Assembly: GCF_024679095.1 (NCBI RefSeq)
Contig: NC_066518.1
Span: forward strand, 6,041,610-6,105,609
Origin: Eriocheir sinensis
Taxonomy: Eukaryota; Arthropoda; Malacostraca; Decapoda; Varunidae
Direction of reading: 5' to 3'
DNA length: 64,000 nt
Shown: positions 38,105 to 48,890 of the stretch, one piece after another
Numbering within the stretch: the first letter of the stretch is position 1
Layout of the letters: every line of letters starts with the position of its first letter
The notes under the pieces: model-generated
The model's database searches: none
Told to the model about the DNA's origin: nothing
What the model saw: only the letters and a program-made list of their open reading frames with translations
Made by a program: the position numbers and the translations under genes

Positions 38105-39120
38105 CAGTAGAGTAGACGCAGGTATCCTGCCCACAGAGTAACTGTGGTGGTGATGATGACAGCTAGGTAAGGTACTTGGGCCGTGTCTTTTGTGGTAAGG
38201 ACGGGAAAAATAGGACCAGGGTCTGTTTCCCTGCGGCAGGGGTGGATGGAGTTAGGAGACAGGCTAGCTATGTCAGGGGAGGGTGCCTCGTCAGATATGT
38301 GTTTCAGAGCTGGTGGGAACGACATGGAGAAGGGTAGGAGTCAGAAAGTACGCAGCGGTTTAGGGAGGCGTAGGGACGCATACGTGACCTTGGAGGAGTG
38401 CCGGTGGAATGTGGTGATCTGTGCAGCGAGTAGCTTTCCCGAGCAATTGCAATGATCAGTTGGTTGGCCGATCATTGCAAGAGTAATGGGTGGTCCTTCG
38501 TGGATAATTGGGACAGTTTCTACGGCAGAAGTTACCTGCTTGCCAAAGACGGTGTTCATTGGTCGAGCAGGAGTGTGGCGACTTTCGGCGCCAGCCTTGA
38601 GCGGGAGGCTCGGGCTCTTCTTAGCTTTTTTCGTGTCAGGGACTGATTATTCGGGGAGCAAGGAGGCCCGTAAGAGTAATAGCACCAAATCAAACATTCC
38701 TGGGTCTGACAGTGGTAGCAGAAAGATCACCAATGTTTCCAAGAAAAAAAATACGTGCGTACGGTTCCAGTTTGCCTGAGGGGTTGAAGGTTTATTACAC
38801 AAACTGTAAGTCTTAGAAATAAAAATGGATTAACTGCGGGGAGTAGCTTGAAAAAAAAAAAAAAAAAAAAAAAACATATCATAGCAATCACCGAGACATG
38901 GATGGATTTAGAGGGGAAGCATTTTCAATTGAATTCGAATTAAAAGGGTACAATTTATTCAAAGTAAACAGTTAAGGAAGGCGAGGGGGTGGGGTATCTT
39001 TATAGGTAAAAGACACAATCAATTGTTACACTAATAAGTCGATTAAAATGGACGATACTATCATAACTATACGGGGATAATCGTATAGGTATGATAGGTT
39101 GTACATATTGTATATAATAA
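38105..39120 (+). pseudogene. CR1-like ORF1 (SGNH-type) and endonuclease start, relic
   Basis: 38452-38646 codes FVDNWDSFYGRSYLLAKDGV followed by HWSSRSVATFG, like the C-terminal block of the SGNH-type esterase in CR1 ORF1 (the D..H pair is present). After an A-run, 38880-39100 reads IIAITETWMD and decayed endonuclease. Interrupted by stops. Confidence 0.6.
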
Positions 39121-39700
39121 TGGTAAGAAGGGAATTGGCAATAGTGGTTAGTCAAGTATCATCAGTCTTTAAAGGGTGAAACGGGTTCGACGCGGTGGGT
39201 TCTGCGTGTTAGTAAAAGTTGAGAAGGGAGGCGCCCGATACCCACACGGGGTAGTTATCCACTGACCACCATAAGTGATAAACACACCGCTCTCGCTGCT
39301 CGCGTCACCACACCATCCACGCCCCGTCTTCATCATACTACACACCAGCAGCATAGTCTGAGTCGCCGGCCAGCACACCAGCAGCCTATTAACTTAAGTA
39401 TATATCTTACTAGGAGGCCTCTTTAGTTTGTGTATACTGGATAGGGTGGCCAGCTGCGGCATACTGTGGCATACAACATATCTACTGGTGAGTCGCCATC
39501 TATGTTTTTTCTATTACACTTGTCTACCTGTAACACGGCTCCCTTAGGGGTATACAGTTACGACAGATACTGTTTAATTAGTTTGAGTAGAAATTGTGAA
39601 ATAAAAGAACAAGATTATTCTACGTGTCGTATATCGGCCCCCCAACGCTGCGGAGAATATTACCTCTGTCCTATCTCAGAGAAAGACAGGGCCTCGAGGT
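39121..39700. other. Unrecognised insert between CR1-like endonuclease and RT pieces
   Basis: About 580 bases with no match I can name. The frames here show no conserved motif until ASISRKSLDTGVVPSLWKKA, where the RT resumes near 39705. Confidence 0.4.
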
Positions 39701-41540
39701 ACAGTAACGTGCCGCTGGCCAGCATCTCTAGGAAGTCTCTCGACACTGGCGTAGTACCATCATTATGGAAAAAGGCCAATGTTTATGATGATTTACCAAA
39801 AAAGGTAATAAATCAGTAATGTCAAATCACTGCCCAATCAGTTTAACGTCTGTCGTAGACAAATTGTTCGAATCCGTTATAGCTATAAATATCCGTGACC
39901 ATTTAGAAACACAACTTCACCAATAGCTCCCAACATGGATCCACTAAAAAAAAATCTTGTCTTACTAATCTTTTGACATTTTACAAACAAGGTGTACGAA
40001 GGGGAAGATGGAGACGATAATCATGATATTGTTTATCTCGATTTCAGTAAGGGAGTCGACAAAGTGCCACACTATAGACTCAAAAGTAACATAAAGGCTT
40101 ATAGGATACAGGGCAAAGTTCTGATTTGGATCGAGGCGTGGCTTAGAGAGAGGACGCTGAGTTATGCGGGGTTCCCACTATTCCGTTTTGACGGATCCGT
40201 CGACGTTAATGACGTCAAAATGACGTCAGCAAAACAGCGGCCGCTCGGCACGGATGATCCACTCCGTCAGTCCATCGATCATCATTTATTGACAAACACA
40301 TGGACAACATTAACCACAACGACTTCTTGTACATATTATTTTGTAGCTAAGTCCTTCTATTTCATATTTTCATGATATGTAGAATATTCAACACCACTTG
40401 ACTGGCACCACAGCCCCTACCCTGGATCCAAAAGTTAACTTGAGTTCATCTCTGGACGGGCTCCGCGCGGGGCCCGGACTCCGTTGATGACGTCACTGAC
40501 GGTCGACAAATCCGTGAAAACGGAAGCGGGAGCCCCGCCTTAAACTTAATGGCGATAAGTCGGATTGGGCCCGAGATACTAGTGGAGTCCCACAAGGATC
40601 AATTTTGGGTCCATTGCCGTTTGTCATATATATTAACAATCTTGACCACGGTATAACCAGCGACATAAGCAAGTTTGCTGGCGATACAAAAATAGGAAGA
40701 CTGATAAATTCGAACAACGATGCTAAAATTCTCCAGAAGAAACTAAATTTCCTGTATGAATGGACTGACAAATGGATGATGAAATTTAATATCGACAAAT
40801 GCAACGTTCTTATTGTGGGAAGAAATAACCCTATAAGTAATTCACACTATATAACACACCCACTGCGAGAGATATTTGGGTCTGCGTATAAGCTCTGACC
40901 TTCGACCCATAAATCATTGTATTATCGCTAGAAACCACGCAAAAAGTCTTGTGTTTTATTTCGAGAAGCGTATGCAATCGGAGCTCATAAGTTATCCTCA
41001 CGCTGTATTTGGTTTTGGTTAGGCTTCACCTAGACTATGCTGATCAGTTTTGGTGTCTATGACAGGAAGGATAGACTCTCTTGATACAACAAAGAGGAGA
41101 ATGACCAAAATGATTCAGGAACTTAGGAACTAACGGTAAAGAGAAAGACAAAAGACTCAATTTGCGTTCCTTGGAAAGGACGTAGACTGCGTGGGGATTT
41201 AATTGAAGTGTTCAAATGGGTTAAGTGGATTATCAAGGGCGATCTAAATGAAGTGCTTATATTGAAAACTTAAGTGAAACATGCAGTAACGGGTGTAAGT
41301 TAGACAGGTTCAATTTCAAGAAAGAAGTAGGCAAAAAATGGTTCACGAGCAGAATGGTGGATGAATGGAACAAACCGAGTAGGTATGTAGTTGAGGCAAA
41401 CACGAATGATTGATGAAAACTTTAAACGGAGACTAGATGCGTTTATGGACGGGAAAGGAATTTGGTGAGCAACATATCTTTAGGAGTTGCTGTCTGTATA
41501 GGCCGTCTAGCCTTTTGTAGTCTTCTTATGTTCTTATGTC
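39701..41540 (+). mobile_element. CR1-like retrotransposon 3' half with nested MITE
   Basis: Decayed RT: SLDTGVVPSLWKKANV, ISLTSVVDKLFES, CLTNLLTFYKQ, YLDFSKGVDKVPHYRL, then (after a MITE at 40165-40539) SGVPQGSILGPLPFVIYINN, SKFAGDTKIG (FADD changed to FAGD), NIDKCNVLIVGRNNP and the thumb. The tail ends TTCTTATGTTCTTATG near 41540. Together with 38105-39120 this is the most complete copy of the TTCTTATG-tailed family here. Confidence 0.8.
40165..40539. mobile_element. MITE with long terminal inverted repeats, TTA flanks
   Basis: 375 bases. Left end GCGGGGTTCCCACTATTCCG; right end, complemented, GGCGGGGCTCCCGCTTCCG; similarity runs about 50 bases to a TGACGTCA-like site in each arm. TTA stands on both sides (40162-40164 and 40540-40542). 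It interrupts the RT of the CR1-like copy. The TTA and ends fit PIF/Harbinger. Confidence 0.75.
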
Positions 41541-41589
41541 CTTCCTGCTTGACTTATGCTTCCATCCAAAACTCATCTTTGATCCTCTT

Positions 41590-41795
41590 TAGAAACAGAA
41601 TCTAAAGTCCGGGTTATCAACCCGGACTCTATCTTCAGATTCTTCTAGATGTCTTCAGGACAGCATGTGGATAGTCTTAGGCCACTCGACGGTGACTGAA
41701 AAATCCCAGCTTGTGGCGGCGGACGGGACGCGAACTCGCGTTCTCCTGGACGCCGCGCCCGCACGTTAACCACTCATCCACCGCCTCCTCATTTA
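41590..41795 (-). mobile_element. tRNA-derived SINE fragment
   Basis: Minus strand; the head end is at 41795. Shares GGCCACTCGACGGTGACTGA and AAAATCCCAG with the SINEs at 48205 and 48891. The tRNA-like part (GTTAACCACTCATCCACCGC, complement of box A) is decayed. Confidence 0.7.
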
Positions 41796-41796
41796 C

Positions 41797-42196
41797 AATG
41801 GACCGTATTGGCTATACAGGCAGCGCCACACATGGCCACTCGGTGAACTGTCAAAGCAGTATTTTCCATAGAATTCAAGTTATGTACTGGAGTGCATCTG
41901 AGGCTGCCTCCAGGATATAAGGCCTTGGTGCTGCCACCGCTCCGAGCCAACGACTGCACACACTTTATTCCTACCCGATTTCCTGTCACTACTATTTGAC
42001 ATGGAGAAAAACTGAAATCGGGTAGGAGTGAAGTGTGTGCAATCCTCGGCTTCGAGCAATGGCGGCACCATGGCCGTGCATCTCAGAGACAGCCTCAGAC
42101 GCGCTCTAGTCTATAACTTGAACTCTATGGAAAGTGCAGCTTGGAGTTGAGTGGCCACATGTGGCGCTGTCTGTGTAGCTAATACGATCCATTTAA
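41797..42196. mobile_element. Palindromic MITE, copy A
   Basis: About 400 bases, nearly a full palindrome: arms 41797-41985 and 42005-42196 start ATGGACCGTATTGGCTATAC and end with the complement. The loop includes CACTACTATTTGACATGGAG. A second copy with inverted loop is at 43205-43605. Confidence 0.8.
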
Positions 42197-42199
42197 ACC

Positions 42200-42912
42200 T
42201 CAGCAATCATCTTCTCCAAGTGTAACTTACAGATGATAGTCATAGCATGAACGTAAATCGTGAGTTAATAATTTTTATCCCTTATCAATATTGAGCTATC
42301 ATTACTGGATTCCATCTTAAGTGTAAGGTGCGCAGCGAAAACATATGTGCAACAGTTTATGACGCAGCGGTACCGGCGCCTTATTACTGATTAAAGTTCA
42401 ACCAGCGTGATCACTCCATTTACCGCCCTTTTTTCCCTTCTCATTCACTCTTATACGTTGGGTGTGTAACCTAGGCAAACCTCAGCATATGGCCGTGTTC
42501 AATGAATCACTTGGCACCTCAACTACAAGCCCCGAGGTCAGGTGTGGCTAGGCCCTTGATAACCATATAAAAATTTGGTCGTCAACCCAATGACTTTCCA
42601 GCCCCGCCTCCTTTATCTCACGAAAGCGGCTGCCCTGTTAAACCCAAATCGTGTTGACCCGCACAAGCCCCACGCCTTCTACTTAATCTACCACCCCCAT
42701 CCCACAACTGCTGCCAAAAAGAACACATCCGGCTCGCACCCGTGCCCATATTCAAATTCGAACCCGCGGCCGCTTGATGGACGCGGGTTAGACCGCACAG
42801 ACCTCTGGCAGTGATTATTTTTTGTGAGTTCAATTCTCACCTTACAAACATCTAATCACTGATTTTTTGGTAATTTTATACGGTGACAAAATATGATTAC
42901 GACTCACGGGTG
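42200..42912. other. Region between palindromic MITEs; possible SINE-like piece
   Basis: Mostly unrecognised. On the minus strand 42765-42775 reads GGGTTCGAATTTG, like a box B, beside GTCTAACCCGCGTCCATCAA; a tRNA-derived SINE is possible but weak. Confidence 0.35.
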
Positions 42913-44830
42913 TTTCCAAAAGAAAATCTTGCAGCTCGCTTGCTTCGCATTCCTTTAAGAATACCAGTAAAGGTCGTGCAGGAGTCGGTGTCCCTGCCTT
43001 TTAAGTACAAATGCCATTTCGCTTTCAAAGCCTGCATTGATATTTCATAAGAATGATTTTAAACATCTTCAGTTATTTTACAATACATGCTGGAAAAACA
43101 TCAACAAATAATGTATTAAGTTAGTGTAAAATAAGGTCTTAGTACTGCTTAGGAAAGATATAATGTTTTTTTTTCATTAACTTCCATATTGTTAAGTAAA
43201 TGATTTGTCAATGGATCGTATTGGCTACACAGGCAGCGCCACATGTGGCCACTCAACTGCAAGCTGAATTTTCCATATTCAAGTTGTAGACTAGAGTGCG
43301 TCTGAGGCTGTCTCCGGGATAAACGGTCATGATGCTGCCGTCGCCCCAAGCCGATGGCGCACACACTTCACTACTACCCGATTTCAGTTTTTCTCCACGT
43401 CAAATAGCAGAGTCAGGAAATCGGGTAGGAGTAAAGTGTGTGCGGTCGTTGGCTTGGAGCGGTGGCGGCACCAAGGCTTTGTATCCTGGAGGCAGCCTCA
43501 GACGCACTCTAGTACATAACTTGAGTTCTATGGAAAGTACTGCTTTGACAGTTCACTGAGTGGCCACGTGTGGCGCTGCCTGTATAGCCACTACGGTCCA
43601 TTGGTACATAATTTCCTTTGAAATATGCAAAAGCTTGACTTAGCGGCACCTGCTCTTGGGAATACTTTTTAAGTTACATTACACTCGTGCCCCTCCCTGC
43701 TGACCCAGTATTGATGGGTATTGGGTGTCAACAGGAGATTGGGTCCCGCCTCTCAAAGGGGAGGCAACTCGAAAGTGCCAACCCAAGAGAACTAGTTTGA
43801 TAATAAATTTTATAAATACTTGCATGTGTTATCCGAAAATAAATACCGTCAAACATACAAATAAAATTATTTTTAATGAGTGAGAAAGAAGGGGAAAACG
43901 AATATTCCACAGATAACGTCATTCTATACTGTTTGCGTGGTAACGGTCATCACGTGGTCTCTGCCATACATTATTTTTCTCCCATCAGATAAGATTATCT
44001 GACTTGCGCACACACTTGCTTACCGACTGGCGCGCAGAGCACACGTTTACCAGGCACTACACTGTGAAGGCGGAGGAATCCCAGTTTTACTACGTATGTA
44101 TAACATTCACGACACATTGTGAGGCCTCTTGACAGTACTAAAAGCGATGTGCCTTCTACCGCATGGTTGTATTTTTATTTTTTTTAAGGAAAGGCGATCC
44201 AATACTAGCAGTAAGGTTAGGATAGTGGGTAAGAGATGGAAAGAGGAAGAAAAGAAGGAAGGGTAAGCAAAAAAAAAAAAAAAAAAAAAAACTGTGTGCC
44301 CCCAATGCCTGAAATTCACTAATTTATTTGTGAGGAAGTTGCGACCCCTCTCTTAGTTTATCGCGACCCTGCATTGCTGGGACGCGACCCGTGGATTCAA
44401 CTGAGGCTACTTGGACTACAGCCCTGGGGTCCCACACAACTGGGGCCATATGATCTAGGGGTGAATACTGAACCTGACCTCACATTACTTTGGCGTTCGG
44501 CCTATTAGGATCCTTCATAATTACTTTATTCTTTTCTTACTGAGCCCTTAAAATTCCTAAGACGGCTCTGTTAATATATTCCTCTTCAGTGCTTCGAGGG
44601 TTGCTGAACGCTACCTTTAGGGCATACCAACGACTAAAGCAGCAGCTTTCCTCAAGCTCTGAGTTGCTGAACTGATTTGTAGGTGTGCAGGGAATGTGCT
44701 TCCATCCAGTTCAGTGCAACACGTTAGGAGAGCTTGGATACACTCCAGCGTTGCTTCACGAGGAGTGACCTTCTGTAGCACAGACAAGGCTGTGCTATTC
44801 TTCTGATTTATTATGCAATTTAATGTCATC
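42913..44830 (+). repeat. Upstream segmental duplication, copy B
   Basis: Counterpart of copy A, upstream of SLC22 copy 2. It carries a palindromic MITE (43205-43605) that copy A lacks. Here the flank runs almost straight into exon 1, whereas in copy A about 5.8 kb of retroelement and microsatellite sequence intervenes. Confidence 0.7.
43205..43605. mobile_element. Palindromic MITE, copy B
   Basis: Same family as 41797-42196, starting AATGGATCGTATTGGCTACA. Its loop (TTTCTCCACGTCAAATAGCA) is the reverse complement of the loop in copy A, so the two copies are in opposite orientation. Confidence 0.8.
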
Positions 44831-44962
44831 TTAGATAGCCATTTTTAATGAATGAACCTTAGAGATTACTAAACAACAGTAAGCCACGTAAGGGTAACGA
44901 ATGCACTCCACAGGAGGTCTAAACATGAAGCTGCATAGTGGCCTCCTTGTCGTACAGGAGAG

Positions 44963-45137
44963 ATGGATACAGATATTCCTGAACCAGCACCAGAGGAAGG
45001 ATCCATGAACGACCCCCGCGAGGCGGAGAAGGACCAAAACGATCCCCTGGCGAGGGCGACGACCTTCGAGGACCTGATGGGGGTTGTGGGCCCGTACGGC
45101 CGCTGGACGATCACGGTGGTGTTCGTCTGTGCCGTCG
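44963..45137 (+). pseudogene. SLC22 copy 2 exon 1
   Basis: 175 bases, same length as copy 1 exon 1, starting MDTDIPEPAPEEG and ending before GTACGT. Several replacements relative to copies 1 and 3, which are almost identical to each other. Confidence 0.85.
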
Positions 45138-45702
45138 GTACGTACACACGCACGCACGATGCCACCCTGTGCAGTGTTGTGTGTGTTTGTCACACGAGTG
45201 TTAGCCATGATTAGGGAAGCAGCACCCTTCTTTCTTGTGTTGTGCTGCTTATCACAGGAGTGTTTGCCGTCGTGACATCTCTGACTCGGGCAGCAGTTTC
45301 CGAAAAGTGTTTACCAACACATTTCAGTAGTTGTTCTAGTTATTCTCTTGGATGTTTTTCATCGCAGGCGACAGAGCACCCATTTATGGTAAGGACTGAA
45401 CGTCTCAGAACACAACTCTGACAGTACTTGCCCACATAATACATGATCAATGAAAGCGCACCCATCCATCCACAACAGCCATGCTGTCAGTAAACCAATC
45501 AGCAGCACGGGGCTGTCAGGCTCCAGGAGGATCCTCCCAAAACGGATGGGATTCTCGCCACTGAAGGCAGGCGTGACTATAGTACTGTATGCATTCTTCT
45601 GAATAGATTATATTCTCATATGCTTTGAAAAGTGGAGTATCTCCCACAACACTAAAACATATACAGTCTTTTCACTTTATCCTCTTCCTTCCTTTCCATC
45701 AG
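45138..45702. other. Intron of SLC22 copy 2 at the internal deletion
   Basis: The first 140 bases match intron 1 of copies 1 and 3; the last 100 match intron 9 of copy 1 (TTTGAAAAGTGGAGTATCTC, compare 28810). The middle is unmatched and includes TTCATCGCAG, 21 bases, then GTAAGG (45368-45388), a possible microexon. Confidence 0.6.
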
Positions 45703-45887
45703 TCCCAGACGTTGTTAAGCTGCTTTTATCGCTGAATGGCAAAATGACCATGACAGCCTCGTACCACCTGACGTGGGTGTACACACTGGAGCTGTTCTCC
45801 ACTGCCAACAGGGCTCGTGTGTTGGGCGAGGCCAGCGTCCTGACCAGGGTGGCCACTGTGTCAGTGCCCTACATCAATGACCTCCTG
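45703..45887 (+). pseudogene. SLC22 copy 2 exon 10
   Basis: 185 bases, same length and phases as copy 1 exon 10; codes VYTLELFSTANRARVLGE. Acceptor CATCAG, donor GTGAGC. Most differences from copy 1 look synonymous, suggesting selection lasted for some time after duplication. Confidence 0.88.
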
Positions 45888-46127
45888 GTGAGCTCACCTC
45901 ATGATACCATGTTTATTGCACTTATTACACGTATGAAAACTTGCCAGAGTTCTTAAGGTTATGTAAAGTCATATTTAAGTAGTCTAAAGTATAGTAAGCC
46001 TTGTCTAATCCGATTCTTCATCCAATCCTCAAATTGACCACATAATCTACATATGAAGAGACCCATAAATGGATTACATCTGCCGAACTTGTTATACACA
46101 CATAAAGCGTGTTCAATCATGCTGCAG

Positions 46128-46292
46128 GGTGAAGTGTTGCCCTGGGCACCCGGGGCCCTATGCAGTCTGGCAGCCCTCATTGCTGCGGGCCTGGTGTTCT
46201 TGCTCCCGGAAACCACTAACAGGAAGATCACGCAAAGGGATGACTGCCACCATGACCACCATGACGACTACACCTTCCAGGCAGTGACTTAG
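46128..46292 (+). pseudogene. SLC22 copy 2 exon 11 (terminal)
   Basis: Open exon with LPETTNRKITQRDDC followed by a His/Asp-rich tail (HHDHHDDY) ending in TAG, six codons shorter than copy 1. Acceptor GCTGCAG. Confidence 0.87.
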
Positions 46293-46415
46293 AACACTGA
46301 GACTGATGGAATTCATTGAATACTGCTTGAAGAGAAATGGATGTCGACTGCATCCATTTCAGTAATTTTTATTGAGTATTCCCACCCCAAGTGTTTGCAT
46401 AAGTACACATACAGT

Positions 46416-46421
46416 AATAAA
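46416..46421 (+). promoter_or_regulatory. Poly(A) signal of SLC22 copy 2
   Basis: AATAAA 124 bases after the stop, in 3' untranslated sequence homologous to that of copy 1. Confidence 0.6.
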
Positions 46422-46449
46422 AATATAAATAGAAGTGTTTTGATTTATT

Positions 46450-46584
46450 AACCCCTTGACTGTGGATTTCCTACGAGAAGACATCACCAAGCTACAGGAA
46501 TGGAACAAAAAGTGGCTGCAACAATTCAATGAAGAAAAATGTAAGTCAAGCACCTCGGAAGGGGATATCCAGCATACCAATACC
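46450..46584 (+). pseudogene. Small CR1-like RT fragment
   Basis: One frame reads LREDITKLQEWNKKWLQQFN and EEKC, the W..KW...FN..KC region common in CR1/L2-type RTs. It stops at the hAT-like end at 46585. Confidence 0.5.
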
Positions 46585-47260
46585 CAGTGGTGGGCACGGT
46601 TCCGCTAATCCGCAGCTAACAGCTAATTAGTGAAGCTAACTTTTTCATTAGCTGATTAGCATTTTTGCTACCTTTGGAAAAGGTTAGCGGACAAATTAGC
46701 TTCCGCTAAATGTAGTTCCTCCTCCGCTAAATTTAAGTCCACTAAAAAATTCATACAGGTTTGTTCTTGTCCGTTGTGGGCAGTCACAGCACCAGTTGAG
46801 CCACATGGCGCAATAATTCCAGGGCTTTCACTTTTGAGTAAATTAAAGTAGGGTAATTAGACAATTATTAGGGGAACATTTTGGTATTTTAGGGTTTTGC
46901 ATCTTCCATTTTCAAATCTTTGAACTGGGGATTTAATAACAAGAATTCGATATAAAATAAACTTAAAATAAAAATAAAATTGTTGGTTATGGAGAAAAGT
47001 AAAAAATGCTTAAATCTGCGGGAAATCTTGGGTAAAATATACGAATTTAGGATAAACTGGAGGCTTCTTTTTCTTTTCTTCTTGTTGTTGCTTGTGGGGC
47101 TCTTTGTTCAGTTCAGCTGCGACGTTGTCACCGTGTAGTCGCGTTCATTATAGTCGCTTTGTTTATCGTTATCGACGTCATGGAAGGTGAACCGAGTGAG
47201 AACGCTATTGTTCCGCTTGAGGATGCTGACCCTGTTAGGGAGCCGGCAGCAGCTGTGGGA
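46585..47260 (+). mobile_element. hAT-like 5' end with start of an ORF
   Basis: Begins CAGTGGTGGGCACGGTTCCG, a hAT-type terminus. An ATG at 47180 opens a frame reading MEGEPSENAIVPLEDADPVR for 27 codons until the CR1-like tail cuts in at 47261. Whether this is a transposase start is a guess. A terminus of the same type, in the opposite sense, ends at 62582. Confidence 0.5.
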
Positions 47261-47770
47261 GAACATAAGAACATAAGAACGCAGGAGTCTGCAAGAGGCC
47301 GGTAGGCCTGTACGAGGCAGCTCCTTTGACCCTAAGCTCCCGTGTATCTAACCCCACCTAATATCGCTGTCCATGAATTTATCTAGTCTATTTTTTAATG
47401 TGACAATTGTATTGGCACTCACCACATGACTGCTAAGCCTATTCCACTCATCCACCACTCTGTTAGTAAACCAATTTTTGCCTATGTCCCTGTTGAATCT
47501 GAATTTATCCAGTTTAAACCCGTTACTTCGTGTCCTACCCGGTTCTCTTACCAATAAAACTTTATGAATGTCTCCCTTATTAAAGCCCTTCATCCATTTA
47601 TAAACCTCGATCATGTCTCCACGCACCCTTCGCCTTTCTAGAGAATGCAAGTTTAACTGTTTGAGTCTTTCCTCGTATGGCAAGTTTCTCAACCCCTGAA
47701 TCATCTTAGTCATCCTCCTCTGCACCGATTCTAACATTTTGATATCCATTCTATAGTAGGGTATAGAGAG
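47261..47770 (-). mobile_element. CR1-like 3' fragment, TTCTTATG tail
   Basis: Minus strand, tail at 47261 (AACATAAGAACATAAGAACG). RT C-terminal end: RMDIKMLESVQRRMTKMIQG, LERRRVRGDMIEVYKWMKGF, NRVVDEWNRLSSHVVSANT. Very close to 14169-15017, so the family moved fairly recently. Confidence 0.88.
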
Positions 47771-48109
47771 GTGGAGGACACTCAAACTGACGGCCAGGAG
47801 TCCCAAAAATTTATAATGTAATTTATGATGTGAATCTTTATGATGATCTTCGTCGTGAGGTGAAGCAAGGGGGTTAGGGGGGCGGAGCTTAGCCGGTGGG
47901 CGGAGTCAGCAATTCCACCCGAATCATTGCATATCATCTCGGCGTAAATCTGGATCGGGATCTGGATAATAACGCGCAGGGCACCTATCAGGTGCATAAC
48001 ACGCATATTTGTGTTGGCTGTTGGGGGGACGGGGGAGCCGAGTGTGCAGGGAAGTGAATCAAGTGACATTGTTAGTGTTGGTGTGTTGTGGTGACAAGTG
48101 AGTGTGTAT
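47771..48109. other. No recognised feature
   Basis: Possibly the 3' untranslated part of the RT relic to its right (which is on the minus strand). No motif seen. Confidence 0.35.
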
Positions 48110-48204
48110 TTGTTTCCTGAATGAGTCATTGTACCGCAGTCTAAAATCTGTTGAGGTAGGCTGTTCCAGTCCCGTATGGTGCGTGGAAACTATGAGTGCT
48201 TGTA

Positions 48205-48546
48205 TTTTTTTTTTTTTTTACATCCTCGCCTATAGCGCTGGTAGGCTTTCTTCAGGGGCCAGATGGTCGGCCCAAGCCCGTCGTGGCGCAGGCAAAATAT
48301 TTTTTTTTATAGTGGGGCCAGTTATGCTTGGCTCATACTGCCCTCCGGAACTCATTCTTGATTCACTGGACGGTATCTTCTAGAGTCCGGGTTGATGGGT
48401 GGTCTTCCGGACAGCATGTGGGTAGTCTTAGGCCACTCGGCGGTGACTGAAAAATCCCAGGTGGTAGCGTGGGGATTCGAACCGACGTTGTCCATGGCGT
48501 GGTGAATGTGAGCCCAACACGCTAACCACTCACCCACCGCCTACCC
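48205..48546 (-). mobile_element. tRNA-derived SINE, full length, minus strand
   Basis: Poly(A) end at 48205-48219 (T-run on +), tRNA-like head at 48546. On the minus strand the head reads GGTGGGTGAGTGGTTAGCGT (box A) and GGTTCGAATCC (box B). The body contains GGCCGACCATCTGGCCCCTG, shared with 49150-49200 and 59870-59930. Confidence 0.85.
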
Positions 48547-48890
48547 ATGCGTCAGTGTTAGTGTGATATGTTTGGTATTTATGGATGTGTGTGTTACGAG
48601 TATGTTGACTGTATGTGGGTCAATGTCAATGTGAGTGTTTGTGATCTTGTACGTAAGTGTAAGTCTGTGTGCTTGTCTGCGTATGTGAAGAGGTTCCATG
48701 TTTATCTGTTGTTTGATCCGTGTTGTGATGCCAGGCGCTCGAGTGTAATTGTTTGTCATGAACCTAGCCGCCTTGGAGTTGATTTGTTCTAACCTATCAA
48801 TGTTTCTGTGTGTGTAAGGATCACACACCGTGGAGCAGTATTCAAGTGTTGGTCTCACAAGTGTGTCATACGCTATGTGTTTAATGTCAG

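Larger units (their letters stand above)
44963..46292 (+). pseudogene. SLC22-type copy 2, internally deleted (exons 1, 10, 11)
   Basis: Three exons matching copy 1 exons 1, 10 and 11, each open and with intact GT-AG borders. Exons 2-9, coding TM2-TM9, are absent: only 565 bases separate exon 1 from exon 10. Exon 1 leaves in phase 1 and exon 10 enters in phase 1, so splicing gives 525 bases (174 residues and stop) in frame. A protein with so few membrane segments cannot be a normal transporter. Either it is a recent pseudogene or a short derived protein. The 3' flank and poly(A) signal are retained. Confidence 0.75.
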
